Shown: in pieces, positions 9,415 to 18,113 of the stretch
Layout of the letters: every line of letters starts with the position of its first letter
Numbering within the stretch: position 1 is the stretch's first letter
Source of the DNA: Bacillus sp. SD075
Lineage (GTDB): Bacteria > Bacillota > Bacilli > Bacillales > DSM-1321
Reading direction: 5' to 3'
Assembly (NCBI RefSeq): GCF_017355165.1
Contig: NZ_JADILK010000033.1
Location: 1 to 52,602 of the forward strand
Length of the DNA: 52,602 bases
The notes under the pieces: model-generated
The model's database searches: none
Seen by the model: the letters and a program-made list of their open reading frames with translations, nothing else
What the model was told of the DNA's origin: nothing
Program-made: the position numbers and the translations under genes

Positions 9415-9429
9415 TGATAATGATAATCA
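9415..9429. promoter_or_regulatory. Fur box upstream of the siderophore regulator gene
   Basis: TGATAATGATAATCA matches the B. subtilis 7-1-7 Fur consensus TGATAATnATTATCA at 13 of 14 positions. It lies about 265 bases upstream of the AraC-type regulator start, in a 450-base intergenic region that also holds a second weaker box. Confidence 0.8.
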
Positions 9430-9559
9430 ATTACGGTGGTGGACAGGTTAAAACAAAAGGTAAATAGTCGAATTTCTTGGTGGAATGTCATATAAATAGG
9501 GATCAAATCACTTTGTTCCGTAGCTAATAGTAGGTTAGAGGTTGGAGAATAAGATTTAT

Positions 9560-9574
9560 TGATTATCAATATCA
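9560..9574. promoter_or_regulatory. Second, weaker Fur box
   Basis: TGATTATCAATATCA matches 12 of 14 positions of the 7-1-7 Fur consensus and is embedded in an AT-rich promoter-like stretch about 120 bases before the regulator start. Confidence 0.6.
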
Positions 9575-9693
9575 ATTAAAAATTGTCTAAATGAATAATC
9601 ATTATATGCTTCCATAAGGTGAATACATTTTTTCCTGCAAAAGCGGTAGTGTTGTGGTTGAAGCTGGAATGAGGCAGATGAAGGGAGTATGGG

Positions 9694-11283
9694 ATGTTAC
9701 TACAAAAAAGATTGTACTGTTTTAAAGAAGGAATACATATTTGTACCGATCAAAGGCAGAAAGCTGAATATCAAACAGAACTGATGGTTCTTTTCATTAT
9801 TTTATCTGGAACGGCAGAGGTTCAATTCGGAAGTCAAAAGTTCGACCTTGAAAACGGTTCGGTGTTGTTAATTACAACTCAGGATAAGATTGAAGTTCGA
9901 AATACAGGGGGAACTGAACTTATTTATGATTTGTTGTTTTTTTCTAGTTTCAAGTTGATTGGAGCGACGGAGGAAGAACTACGTTACCAGCAATCATCGG
10001 ATTTTTTCCCTCGGCAAGGCTTGTTTTATAGTCATGCTTCAATAGAAGTGAAAAGTTTAGCAGCACAGTTGATTAGTATGTCCACTAAAGAAGCCGAAAA
10101 TTCAAATGGAGCCTATTTGTTAAATGAATTAATAGCGAAAGTCGAGGCGGAATTCCTATCATTTCAACAGCGTACATTAAACTCGCCGTTTCATTCCGTG
10201 CTGGAATATATTCATGTGCACTCTCATCTGGCCTTATCGAGGGATACAGTAGCACAATACTTTGGCTATCATCCAAACTACTTTTCAGGAAGATTTAAAA
10301 AGGAAACAGGTTGGAGTTTTTCTGCCTATTTAGCGCATATTCGTATGGATAAGGCTAAGGTCTTTTTACTTGAACATACTCTGACAATTGGAGAGGTTGC
10401 ACGCAAAGTCGGTTATCAGGATGGCCTATATTTAAGCAGGAAATTCCGTCAGAAGACTGGAATGTCGCCAAGTGAGTTCAGGAAAGAAAGAAAATTCGAG
10501 CGAATCATTACCCTTCAGTTTACAGGTGCATTGCTGGCGACAGGGATAAAACCTGCCGCTGTCCTCCCATCGTATTTCAATGTCCCTGAGTTTTTGGAGG
10601 AGGAAGTGAGTTCATCAATCCAATTATCTCCTGACACATTGCCTACTAGTGAGCAATGGCGTAAATTAAAGCCGGATTTAATTATTGCCCCTACTTATTT
10701 ATATCAGAATCAAAAGGTGATAGAGGAGATGGAGTCAATAGCGCCGGTTATGATGCTTGATTGGGATACACATGACCGTTTGGAAGAAGTACAGCTGATC
10801 GGAAGAATCGTTGGAAGAGAGGCCCAAACGAATGAGTGGATTCGGAAATTTAAGGAAAAAGCGGAAAGTGCCAGGAAAATGTTGAAAGAAGTAGTGGAAG
10901 AGGGGGAGACATTCGGACTTTATGAGTTAAGGTGGGAAGGGAATGTAGGGATATGGAAAGCATCTGCAAGGGGAGCCTTCAACCTTTATACAATGTTGAA
11001 GCTGACTCCGGCGAAACGGATTCAAAAGGAGGTATTGGAGCCTAATAAGCATCTTATAATTTCTGAAAATGAACTCCCTGCCTATGCAGCAGACCATATG
11101 TTTGTCGTTGTGCATTCCATGGAGCAAGCGAAAAGAATCTGTGACCTTGAGATTTGGCGTCAGTTACCTGCCGCAAAAAATAGACAAATCTATCTGTTGC
11201 GCCTTGAAGACTTTTGGGCTAGTGAAGGTATGGCTTTAGAGAAGCAAATGGAAATTCAAGTGAAATATTTATTGGATAGGTAG
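9694..11283 (+). CDS. AraC-family regulator fused to a siderophore-binding-protein domain (Btr-like)
   Basis: The 529-residue protein has three parts. Residues 1-160 look like a cupin-type AraC sensor. Residues ~165-270 are a double AraC helix-turn-helix (DTVAQYFGYHPNYFSGRFKKE and IGEVARKVGYQDGLYLSRKFR, ending GMSPSEFRK). Residues ~275-529 resemble the FecB/BtuF class of iron-siderophore binding proteins (KPDLIIAPTYLYQNQK, ending in EIWRQLPAAKNRQIYLL). This is the architecture of B. subtilis Btr, which binds bacillibactin directly and activates feuABC. It has no signal peptide, so it would sense siderophore in the cytoplasm. The adjacent transporter genes are the likely targets. Two Fur boxes lie upstream. 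Confidence 0.88.
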   Translation: MLLQKRLYCFKEGIHICTDQRQKAEYQTELMVLFIILSGTAEVQFGSQKFDLENGSVLLITTQDKIEVRNTGGTELIYDLLFFSSFKLIGATEEELRYQQSSDFFPRQGLFYSHASIEVKSLAAQLISMSTKEAENSNGAYLLNELIAKVEAEFLSFQQRTLNSPFHSVLEYIHVHSHLALSRDTVAQYFGYHPNYFSGRFKKETGWSFSAYLAHIRMDKAKVFLLEHTLTIGEVARKVGYQDGLYLSRKFRQKTGMSPSEFRKERKFERIITLQFTGALLATGIKPAAVLPSYFNVPEFLEEEVSSSIQLSPDTLPTSEQWRKLKPDLIIAPTYLYQNQKVIEEMESIAPVMMLDWDTHDRLEEVQLIGRIVGREAQTNEWIRKFKEKAESARKMLKEVVEEGETFGLYELRWEGNVGIWKASARGAFNLYTMLKLTPAKRIQKEVLEPNKHLIISENELPAYAADHMFVVVHSMEQAKRICDLEIWRQLPAAKNRQIYLLRLEDFWASEGMALEKQMEIQVKYLLDR

Positions 11284-11361
11284 TGAATCTGATATTTGTC
11301 CATGTTGAATTAGTTATCATTGTCTATGTCTTTTAAAGATTACTATTGTTACAATTGAAAA

Positions 11362-11376
11362 TGGTTATCATTATCA
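11362..11376. promoter_or_regulatory. Fur box before the decayed binding-protein gene
   Basis: TGGTTATCATTATCA matches 12 of 14 positions of the Fur 7-1-7 consensus, with a flawless right half. It sits about 50 bases upstream of the pseudogene's remnant start and shows that the gene was once iron-regulated. Confidence 0.7.
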
Positions 11377-11414
11377 ATTATAAGTCATTAATCATGATTG
11401 GGAGAGTGAAGGAA

Positions 11415-12071
11415 ATTAAGTATATACATAATAAACTATACGCATTATTGACGTTATCTTGCTTGTCCTATTGACTGCTTGCAGCAGTAATGAGGTTAGC
11501 CAAAGTTCAGAGAAAAAGTCAGGAGATAATAAGGCTGCTGCTGAAGAAACACGGGTAGTCGAAATGGTTAATGGGGAAGTGACAATTCCAACCAATCCTT
11601 AAGCGGATTGTTGCACATACAGGATTTTTAGCTACGCTTTTAGCTTTGGATGTGGAGCCAGTCGGAGCTTCTGATTGGGATCTTAATAATCCGCATATTC
11701 AAGATTTAATAAAGAATGTGGAGAATATGGGTGAGGGAACAGAGTATGAAAAGATTCCGGAACTTACCCTGGTCATAATCATTACTCAAAATAATGATCC
11801 AAGCAATTATGGGAAGCTTTCACAAATTGCGCCAACTATTGTATATCCATACTTAACGTTTAAAAACGTTAAAGAAGAAATGTATGAAGTAGGGAAGTCC
11901 GATACGGAAAGTCCGATTTGGACTAATCTTGAAGCAGTGAAAAATAACCAGGTGATGTTTCCAGATCCTAATCGTTTTTGACGGTATGATCCTGTTTCAG
12001 TGCCAAACCAAGCTGAGGAATTTGCCGATATGTTGGAAGCACTTATCCAAGGAAACTCATTGTATCTTTAA
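11415..12071 (+). pseudogene. Decayed iron-siderophore ABC transporter binding lipoprotein
   Basis: Read across frames, the remnant gives a signal peptide (LLVLLTACSS), a linker, VEMVNGEVTIPTNP, then RIVAHTGFLATLLALDVEPVG, LSQIAPTIVYPYLTFKNVKEEM, and a C-terminus NLEAVKNNQVMF... ...FADMLEALI. This is a FecB/FhuD-type binding protein. Lesions I can see: a frameshift inside the signal peptide near 11450, a frameshift near 11600 (CCTTAAGCGG), loss of roughly the middle third of the protein near 11895, and a probable Trp-to-stop change (TGA at 11979-11981) followed by the expected RYDP. It keeps its Fur box. Its loss leaves the downstream lipoprotein at 17014 as the only intact binding protein of the island. 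Confidence 0.85.
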
Positions 12072-12133
12072 GGGAGAAATCGTATGTAAAAAAGATCACT
12101 AGCATATGAAATATAGTGGAGTTCACATTTAAT

Positions 12134-12148
12134 TGATAGTGAGAATCA
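12134..12148. promoter_or_regulatory. Fur box before the FecCD permease operon
   Basis: TGATAGTGAGAATCA matches 11 of 14 positions of the Fur 7-1-7 consensus and lies about 40 bases before the first permease start, where it would overlap the promoter. Confidence 0.6.
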
Positions 12149-12189
12149 ATCTCGTGTGATCATGGGTATTTTAAAGTAAAGGTAGATGG

Positions 12190-13245
12190 ATGATGGGAAT
12201 GACTGCAGTGAAAATAGATGAGATTGAAGCGTCGGAACCAAAGCTCCGTTCACATCCGGTAGCCGCTACGATCATTATGACAGGAGGAATAGTCGCACTT
12301 ATATTCAGTATTGCTCTTTCCATTTCTTTTGGAGCTGCGGATATTAACTTGTCGATTGTATGGGAAGCCATTTTTCATTTTAATCCTAATATCAATGATC
12401 ATCAGGTTATCAGGGAATTGCGGCTGCCAAGAGTATTAGGGGCAGTGATAGTAGGGGCAAGCTTTGCTGTGGCAGGGGCCATAATGCAGGGAATGACAAG
12501 AAATCCGCTTGCAGATTCGGGTCTGCTCGGTTTGAATTCCGGGGCCGTACTGGCGATGGCGCTCTGCTTTGCTTTTTTTCCAGAGCTGCCGTACTTGTAC
12601 TTAATCATGTTCTCTTTTATTGGGGCAGCTGGAGGAGCAGGACTTGTGTTTGGAGTGGGTTCCATGACAAAAGGCGGTTTGACACCGTTGCGTCTCGTAC
12701 TCGCCGGGGCCGCTGCCAGTGCTTTATTCGGTGCTCTAAGTGAAGGAGTTGCTTTATATTTCCGGATTGGTCAGGATCTTGCCTTTTGGTATGCAGGTGG
12801 GGTAGCAGGGACGAAGTGGAACCAGTTGGAAATCATGATTCCATGTGTTGGAGTCGCTGTCCTTGCTGCGATTATGCTTTCCCGATCTATCACCCTGCTT
12901 AGTCTAGGTGAGGAAATAGCCTCTGGTTTAGGGCAAAAGACGAAAATGGTGAAGCTTGCGGGAACGATTCTTGTGCTGATATTAGCCGGATCCGCTGTTT
13001 CAGTTGTTGGGGCGGTTGGGTTCGTTGGGCTTATTATTCCGCATTTAACCAGATATTTAGTCGGGGTTGATTACCGCTATATTATTCCATGTTCAGCGGT
13101 GCTTGGAAGCTTATTGCTTCTATGGGCTGATTTTATCGCCAGAATGATCAATCCTCCTTATGAAACACCAATTGGTGCTTTAATCGCTTTGGTGGGTGTA
13201 CCGTTCTTCCTCTACCTTGCTCGTAAAGAAAGGAGAGGATTATGA
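12190..13245 (+). CDS. FecCD-family iron-siderophore ABC permease
   Basis: This 351-residue membrane protein of the BtuC/FecCD family has about ten transmembrane segments. Family motifs include RLPRVLGAVIVGASFAVAGAIMQ, NPLADSGLLGLNSGA, and near the C-terminus VGFVGLIIPHLTRYLVG, which contacts the ATPase. The N-terminus is about 25 residues longer and more hydrophilic than in many homologues. It would import an Fe(III)-siderophore together with the adjacent permease and the FecE ATPase. Two ATGs (12190, 12193) are possible starts after AAAGGTAG. The stop is immediately followed by the next gene's start, so the two are translationally coupled. Confidence 0.93.
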   Translation: MMGMTAVKIDEIEASEPKLRSHPVAATIIMTGGIVALIFSIALSISFGAADINLSIVWEAIFHFNPNINDHQVIRELRLPRVLGAVIVGASFAVAGAIMQGMTRNPLADSGLLGLNSGAVLAMALCFAFFPELPYLYLIMFSFIGAAGGAGLVFGVGSMTKGGLTPLRLVLAGAAASALFGALSEGVALYFRIGQDLAFWYAGGVAGTKWNQLEIMIPCVGVAVLAAIMLSRSITLLSLGEEIASGLGQKTKMVKLAGTILVLILAGSAVSVVGAVGFVGLIIPHLTRYLVGVDYRYIIPCSAVLGSLLLLWADFIARMINPPYETPIGALIALVGVPFFLYLARKERRGL

Positions 13246-14280
13246 GTGGAACTATATGATCTTTCACCTGTCGAATCCAAGAGAAGAAAACGTAGCATAA
13301 CGACATTGGCTGTTTTTATGGTTTTAATTATTGTTGCTTTTTTTATTAGTGTCAATACAGGACATATCCGTTTAACGCCAATAGAATTAACCCGAACTTT
13401 ATTTGGATCGGGTACGGAAAGGCAAGAGTTGATTCTGTTTGATTTCAGGCTTCCGCGCATTATCATTTCTGTACTTGTGGGGGCTGCACTAGCCGTTTCT
13501 GGATGCGTCATGCAGGGGATTTCCCGTAACGCACTGGCAGATCCAGGAATCTTAGGAATCAATGCAGGGGCAGGGCTCGTTGTGATGTTGTACGTTGCTT
13601 TTTTTTCAACACAAACTGTTGGTTCTGTCATGCTTCTGCCGGTTTTAGCCTGGTTGGGAGCCGGTTTGACCGCTGCATTAATTTATACCCTATCGCTTAA
13701 AAAAGGCGAAGGATTGTCACCTACCCGGCTCTTATTGACAGGAATAGCTGTTGCTGCAGGTATCAGTGCCATTACGATTGTGCTGACTTTGCGCCTTTCA
13801 CCAGAAAAATATCAGTTTGTGGCAATGTGGATGGCCAGAAGCATTTGGGGTTCAAATTGGAAATTTGTTGCATCACTGCTTCCGTTTATTGTGATTTTAT
13901 TGCCGTATGTATGTTATAAAGCCCGTGTGCTAAATGTATTAAACCTAGGCGACCAGATATCTATGGGACTGGGTACTTCTGTGGAAAAAGAACGATTGAT
14001 CCTACTGGCTGCAGCTGTAGGGTTAGCAGGATCTGCAGTATCTGTAAGTGGAGGGATCGGATTTGTCGGATTGATTGCCCCGCATCTTGTTCGCCGCCTG
14101 ATTGGTCCGCAGCATCAATTTCTGCTTCCGGGGTCTTCTCTGGCAGGAGCCCTGCTCGTTCTGGTAGCTGATACAATCGGACGCAGTATTATACAGCCTT
14201 CCGAGATTCCCGCAGGCATTGTCGCTGCAGTTATAGGAGCTCCATATTTTTTATATCTGCTTGCACGTTCAAAGACTTGA
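13246..14280 (+). CDS. Second FecCD-family iron-siderophore ABC permease
   Basis: This 344-residue paralogue of the preceding permease would pair with it as a heterodimer (FecC/FecD or FeuB/FeuC style). Recognisable motifs are FRLPRIIISVLVGAALAVSG, ISRNALADPGILGINAGAG and IGFVGLIAPHLVRRLIGPQH. The start is a GTG directly abutting the upstream stop codon, with AGGAGAGG as ribosome site. The substrate siderophore cannot be read from sequence, but the catecholate-type Btr-like regulator upstream hints at bacillibactin-like ligands. Confidence 0.93.
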   Translation: MELYDLSPVESKRRKRSITTLAVFMVLIIVAFFISVNTGHIRLTPIELTRTLFGSGTERQELILFDFRLPRIIISVLVGAALAVSGCVMQGISRNALADPGILGINAGAGLVVMLYVAFFSTQTVGSVMLLPVLAWLGAGLTAALIYTLSLKKGEGLSPTRLLLTGIAVAAGISAITIVLTLRLSPEKYQFVAMWMARSIWGSNWKFVASLLPFIVILLPYVCYKARVLNVLNLGDQISMGLGTSVEKERLILLAAAVGLAGSAVSVSGGIGFVGLIAPHLVRRLIGPQHQFLLPGSSLAGALLVLVADTIGRSIIQPSEIPAGIVAAVIGAPYFLYLLARSKT

Positions 14281-14310
14281 TTTTCCAAACGAAGGGAGAC
14301 CCTACTTAAT

Positions 14311-16026
14311 ATGCTAAGACAATTTTTTTCATATTACCAGCCATATAGATGGTTATTTATTGCAGATTTTTCTTGTGCCATTTTAGCTGCCTTATTGGAG
14401 CTCGCTTTTCCTTTGGCAGTTAATAAAGTGATGGATAACTTACTGCCGACGGGCAACTGGAATTTAATATTAGTGGCTTGTGTCGGCTTGCTTGGAATTT
14501 ATGTGTTGAGTTCATTCCTCCATTATGTCGTTACATATTGGGGACATATGCTTGGCATAAATATTGAAACAGATATGCGAAAAAGATTATTCGATCATGT
14601 CCAGAAGCTGTCTTTTCGATTTTTTGATAATAACAAAACAGGTCACCTCGTTTCACGAATGACCAATGATTTAATGGATATTGGCGAAATCGCCCATCAT
14701 GGTCCAGAAGATTTGTTTATTGCTTTAATGACCTTATTTGGGGCTTTTGGCTTAATGCTGTCGATTAATTGGAAGCTTGCTGTCCTGACATTCATTATTA
14801 TTCCATTCTTAATTTGTCTATCCATCTATTTCGGCAGGAAGATGTCTCGGGCATTCAGCCAAATGTTTGCCGATATTGCAGATTTTAATGCGAGAGTTGA
14901 AAATAATGTGAGCGGTATTCGTGTAGTAAAAGCTTTTGCTAACGAAAATCATGAAATCGGGCAATTTGCCGTGAATAATGGTCGGTTCCGTACAACAAAG
15001 CTTGTTACTTACAAGGTGATGGCTTGGAACTCATCAATCAGCCATTTACTGATGAAAGTTGTTTCGCTATTCGTACTAGGATGCGGTACTTGGTTTGTTA
15101 TCGAAGGTGAAATGACTTTTGGAGAATTTATGGCTTTTGTGCTTCTTTCCAATATATTCCTTACACCGATTCATCAAATCAATTCGGTCATTGAAACTTA
15201 TCCAAAAGGAGTGGCAGGTTTCCGCCGCTATTTGGATTTGCTTAACACGGAACCTGATGAAGAAGATGTACCTGATGCTATTGAGGTTAAACATCTAAAC
15301 GGAGATATCGAGTACAAAAATGTTACGTTTGGTTATGAAGGAAAAGACAAAGTGTTGAATAGTATTAATTTTACTGTCAGCAGAGGGGAAACAGTAGCAC
15401 TTGTTGGTCCATCGGGAGCTGGAAAGACGACAATCTGCAGTTTGCTTCCAAGGTTTTACAACATTGACTCAGGCAGCATCATGATTGATGGCATCGATAT
15501 TAAAGAGATGGCACTGCAATCTTTACGCCAGCAAATTGGGATCGTACAGCAGGATGTGTTTCTCTTTGATGGGACGATTCGAGAAAATATTGCCTACGGA
15601 AAACTTGATGCGACTGAAGGGGACATATTGGATGCTGCAAGGCGAGCGCAAATGGAAGACATAATCCTCGGCCTGCCAGAAGGGTTGGATACATTCATTG
15701 GTGAAAGAGGGGTCAAGTTATCAGGAGGACAGAAGCAACGGCTTTCCATTGCTCGTATGTTCCTGAAAAATCCGCCGATCCTCATTCTTGATGAAGCGAC
15801 ATCTGCTTTGGATACTGAAACGGAGGCAGCAATCCAGAAAGCCTTAAATGAACTGTCTCAAGGCAGAACGACTCTCGTAATTGCCCATCGGCTCGCTACG
15901 ATTAAAAATGCCGATCGAATACTAGTCATTACTGAAGAAGGGATTAAAGAGCAAGGAACACATAAAGAATTGCTTGAAACGGGAGGGGTATACAGCAGGT
16001 TGCATCATGCACAGTTCCATATGTAA
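14311..16026 (+). CDS. ABC exporter half-transporter (MsbA/LmrA type)
   Basis: The 571-residue protein joins a six-segment exporter membrane domain (residues ~1-310) to an ATPase domain with all motifs: Walker A GPSGAGKTT, Q-loop IGIVQQDVFLFDG, signature LSGGQKQR, Walker B ILILDEATSALD, and H-loop VIAHRL. It is a homodimerising half-transporter. An exporter between the permease and ATPase genes of an iron-siderophore importer is unusual. The simplest reading is that it exports the siderophore or a degradation product, but no siderophore synthesis gene is in the window. The start codon has AAGGGAG upstream at a longish distance. Confidence 0.92.
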   Translation: MLRQFFSYYQPYRWLFIADFSCAILAALLELAFPLAVNKVMDNLLPTGNWNLILVACVGLLGIYVLSSFLHYVVTYWGHMLGINIETDMRKRLFDHVQKLSFRFFDNNKTGHLVSRMTNDLMDIGEIAHHGPEDLFIALMTLFGAFGLMLSINWKLAVLTFIIIPFLICLSIYFGRKMSRAFSQMFADIADFNARVENNVSGIRVVKAFANENHEIGQFAVNNGRFRTTKLVTYKVMAWNSSISHLLMKVVSLFVLGCGTWFVIEGEMTFGEFMAFVLLSNIFLTPIHQINSVIETYPKGVAGFRRYLDLLNTEPDEEDVPDAIEVKHLNGDIEYKNVTFGYEGKDKVLNSINFTVSRGETVALVGPSGAGKTTICSLLPRFYNIDSGSIMIDGIDIKEMALQSLRQQIGIVQQDVFLFDGTIRENIAYGKLDATEGDILDAARRAQMEDIILGLPEGLDTFIGERGVKLSGGQKQRLSIARMFLKNPPILILDEATSALDTETEAAIQKALNELSQGRTTLVIAHRLATIKNADRILVITEEGIKEQGTHKELLETGGVYSRLHHAQFHM

Positions 16027-16086
16027 TTTATTCCATGGGTTCACAAAAAATATATTAGTAGATGATTACATTAGGAGGAAAAGAAT

Positions 16087-16902
16087 ATGGCAGATCGTTT
16101 ATCAACAAAAGACTGAACCATTGGCTATGGGGAAGATATTATCGTCGATAAGCTGAATTTGACTGTGCCGAATGGAAAAATTACTGCTTTAGTGGGAGCG
16201 AATGGTTCAGGAAAGTCAACCATTTTGAAAACGATGGCACGCTTGATGAATCCTATCACTGGGGGCGTGATGCTTGATGGGCAAATGATTCATACGAAGT
16301 CAACCAAAGCAGTGGCTAAGGATTTAGCCATTTTGCCACAGAATCCCACTGCACCAGATGGATTAACCGTATATGAGCTGGTTGGCTATGGCCGCTACCC
16401 CCATCAAAAAGGGTTGGGGACAATGACCAAGGAAGACCGAAAAATCATTCATTGGGCAATTGATGTAACTGGAATGATGGATTTTTATGATCGGGCTGTT
16501 GACCAGTTATCAGGCGGGCAGCGCCAGCGAGCATGGATCGCCATGGCGCTTGCACAGCAGACAGCCATTTTGTTTCTTGATGAGCCGACGACTTTTCTTG
16601 ATATGGCCCATCAGCTTGAAGTACTGAAATTGCTGCAAAGGCTGAATGAAGAAGAGAAAAGAACGATCATAATGGTCGTTCACGATTTAAATCACGCCAC
16701 AAGATATGCACATCATATGGTCGCAATCAAATCAGGGACAGTTGTGAAAGCAGGCACACCTGATGTGTTGCGTGAGGTATTTGCGATTGAAGCGGTTATT
16801 ATTACTGATCCGCGTACAGGCGGTCCGCTTTGCCTGCCGTATGAACTAGCAGACAGGTTAGAAAAGGAACAAGCCAACAAAAAAATATCAGTGGTTATTT
16901 AA
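16087..16902 (+). pseudogene. FecE-type iron-siderophore ABC ATPase with an in-frame stop at codon 10
   Basis: The gene has a perfect AGGAGG ribosome site and ATG at 16087, but codon 10 (16114-16116) is TGA. The frame then continues unbroken through [20 protein letters not shown], Walker [10 protein letters not shown], signature [14 protein letters not shown], Walker [13 protein letters not shown] and the H-loop VVHDLNH, to 16902. Homologues normally have a leucine before TIGYG, so a single TTA-to-TGA change explains the stop. Everything needed for ATP hydrolysis lies downstream; restart at TTG 16159 would give about 247 residues lacking the first beta strand. It may be a true nonsense mutation, a sequencing error, or tolerated by re-initiation or readthrough. 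Confidence 0.85.
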
Positions 16903-17013
16903 TAGTAAGGGGTTAGTGGGGAGTTACTTGGCAAGAAAAACGTAAGATCTTTATGTGAAACTTTGCCGCAAGTAAAAAAAGGAAAGGGATGGTTAAAGGG
17001 TACGAAACAGAAT

Positions 17014-17982
17014 GTGAAGAGAGTAGGGCCGTGGCTATTGATTATATGCGTAATGTTCATTATTTCGGCTTGTTCGAGTGAAGGAGCCAGTCATAATGAA
17101 GGCAAAAGTGAAAAGGAAGTACAAAAGTCCACAGAAAAAGATACGAATGAGACACGTACCATTTCCACAGTAACTGGCGATGTGGAAGTACCTTCCCATC
17201 CTGAGCGTGTTATCGTCGATTGGGATCTTGGTCATTTACTAGCACTTGGGGTCGAACCTGTAGGCGCTTCCACAACGATCCTGGGTTATGGGCAATTTCT
17301 TAAGCCCTATGTAACAGATCGTACAAAAGATATTGGGCAGGATGGACAAGTGTCGGTAGAAAAAATGCTTGAATTGAATCCGGATTTAATTATCACTTGG
17401 GACCGTAAAAGCGTTGAACAATTTAGTAAAATTGCCCCGACGGTCGTGTTTGAAACAGGAAATTATAAAAATATTCATGAGCAAATTACGGAAATGGGTG
17501 AAATTTTGAATAAACACAAAGCAGCAGAGGAATGGCTTGTTTCCTTTGATCAACGAGTGGAGGCTGCCCAGGAAAAAATAAAATCAGTGATTCCTGAAGG
17601 TGCAACTTTCTCTATTATTGACGTAGGTACCACTAAGTCGGCTATTGTTGTCGGCCAAACGGGAGAACGAGGTGGAGATGCCCTTTATGAAATTTTGGGA
17701 GTTACGCCGCAGCCGTTGGTAAAAAGCGAAATCATTGATAAAGATGAGAGCAGACTTGATGTATCATGGGAAAAAGTGGAGGACTATGCAGGTGATTATA
17801 TTTTTATGATTACACCAGGTGAAGATAGTAAAGTGGAATTGCCAAGCGTTTGGAATACTCTCGAAGCTGTGAAGAATAATCACGTATATGAACTGAATAT
17901 TAAAAAATATTTTACCAGTGACCCATTATCAGCACTATTACAAGCTGAGGAAATGGCTGAAATCTTAACAGAGGAAAAGTAA
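17014..17982 (+). CDS. Iron-siderophore ABC transporter substrate-binding lipoprotein
   Basis: With a GTG start at 17014 the product is 322 residues, starting with a compact lipoprotein signal peptide (KR, then PWLLIICVMFIISAC with Cys20). The frame is open up to TTG 16963, but that start lacks a ribosome site and would give an oddly long n-region. An ATG at 16989 with a strong AGGAAAGGG site is in another frame, so the 5' end may have been disturbed. The mature part is a FecB-type clamshell: HPERVIVDWDLGHLLALGVEPVGAS, ELNPDLIIT, FSKIAPTVVFE, and C-terminal VWNTLEAVKNNHVYEL. It delivers Fe-siderophore to the FecCD permeases. Confidence 0.87.
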   Translation: MKRVGPWLLIICVMFIISACSSEGASHNEGKSEKEVQKSTEKDTNETRTISTVTGDVEVPSHPERVIVDWDLGHLLALGVEPVGASTTILGYGQFLKPYVTDRTKDIGQDGQVSVEKMLELNPDLIITWDRKSVEQFSKIAPTVVFETGNYKNIHEQITEMGEILNKHKAAEEWLVSFDQRVEAAQEKIKSVIPEGATFSIIDVGTTKSAIVVGQTGERGGDALYEILGVTPQPLVKSEIIDKDESRLDVSWEKVEDYAGDYIFMITPGEDSKVELPSVWNTLEAVKNNHVYELNIKKYFTSDPLSALLQAEEMAEILTEEK

Positions 17983-18050
17983 TGTCTTTCTACCTTGTTC
18001 CCGGTACCAAAGGGGATTGTTAAGACCTTTTGCCTAAGTTTTTCGGATGA

Positions 18051-18080
18051 TTATTACAGGTTGCATCATGCTCAATATTG
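18051..18080 (+). other. Possible relic of an ABC exporter gene 3' end
   Basis: The stretch can be read YYRLHHAQY, close to the C-terminus YSRLHHAQF of the exporter ending at 16026. The two share 15 identical bases in a row (CAGGTTGCATCATGC). It might be what remains of a second exporter gene lost between the binding protein and the reductase. A 15-base match is not strong on its own. Confidence 0.3.
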
Positions 18081-18113
18081 TGTCAAAAGTAAAAATAGTA
18101 TAGGGGCATTGAG

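Noticed and set aside
11646..11981. Short independent gene of 111 codons
   Set aside because: It is the middle fragment of the binding-protein pseudogene; homologous sequence continues on both sides in other frames or beyond a stop.
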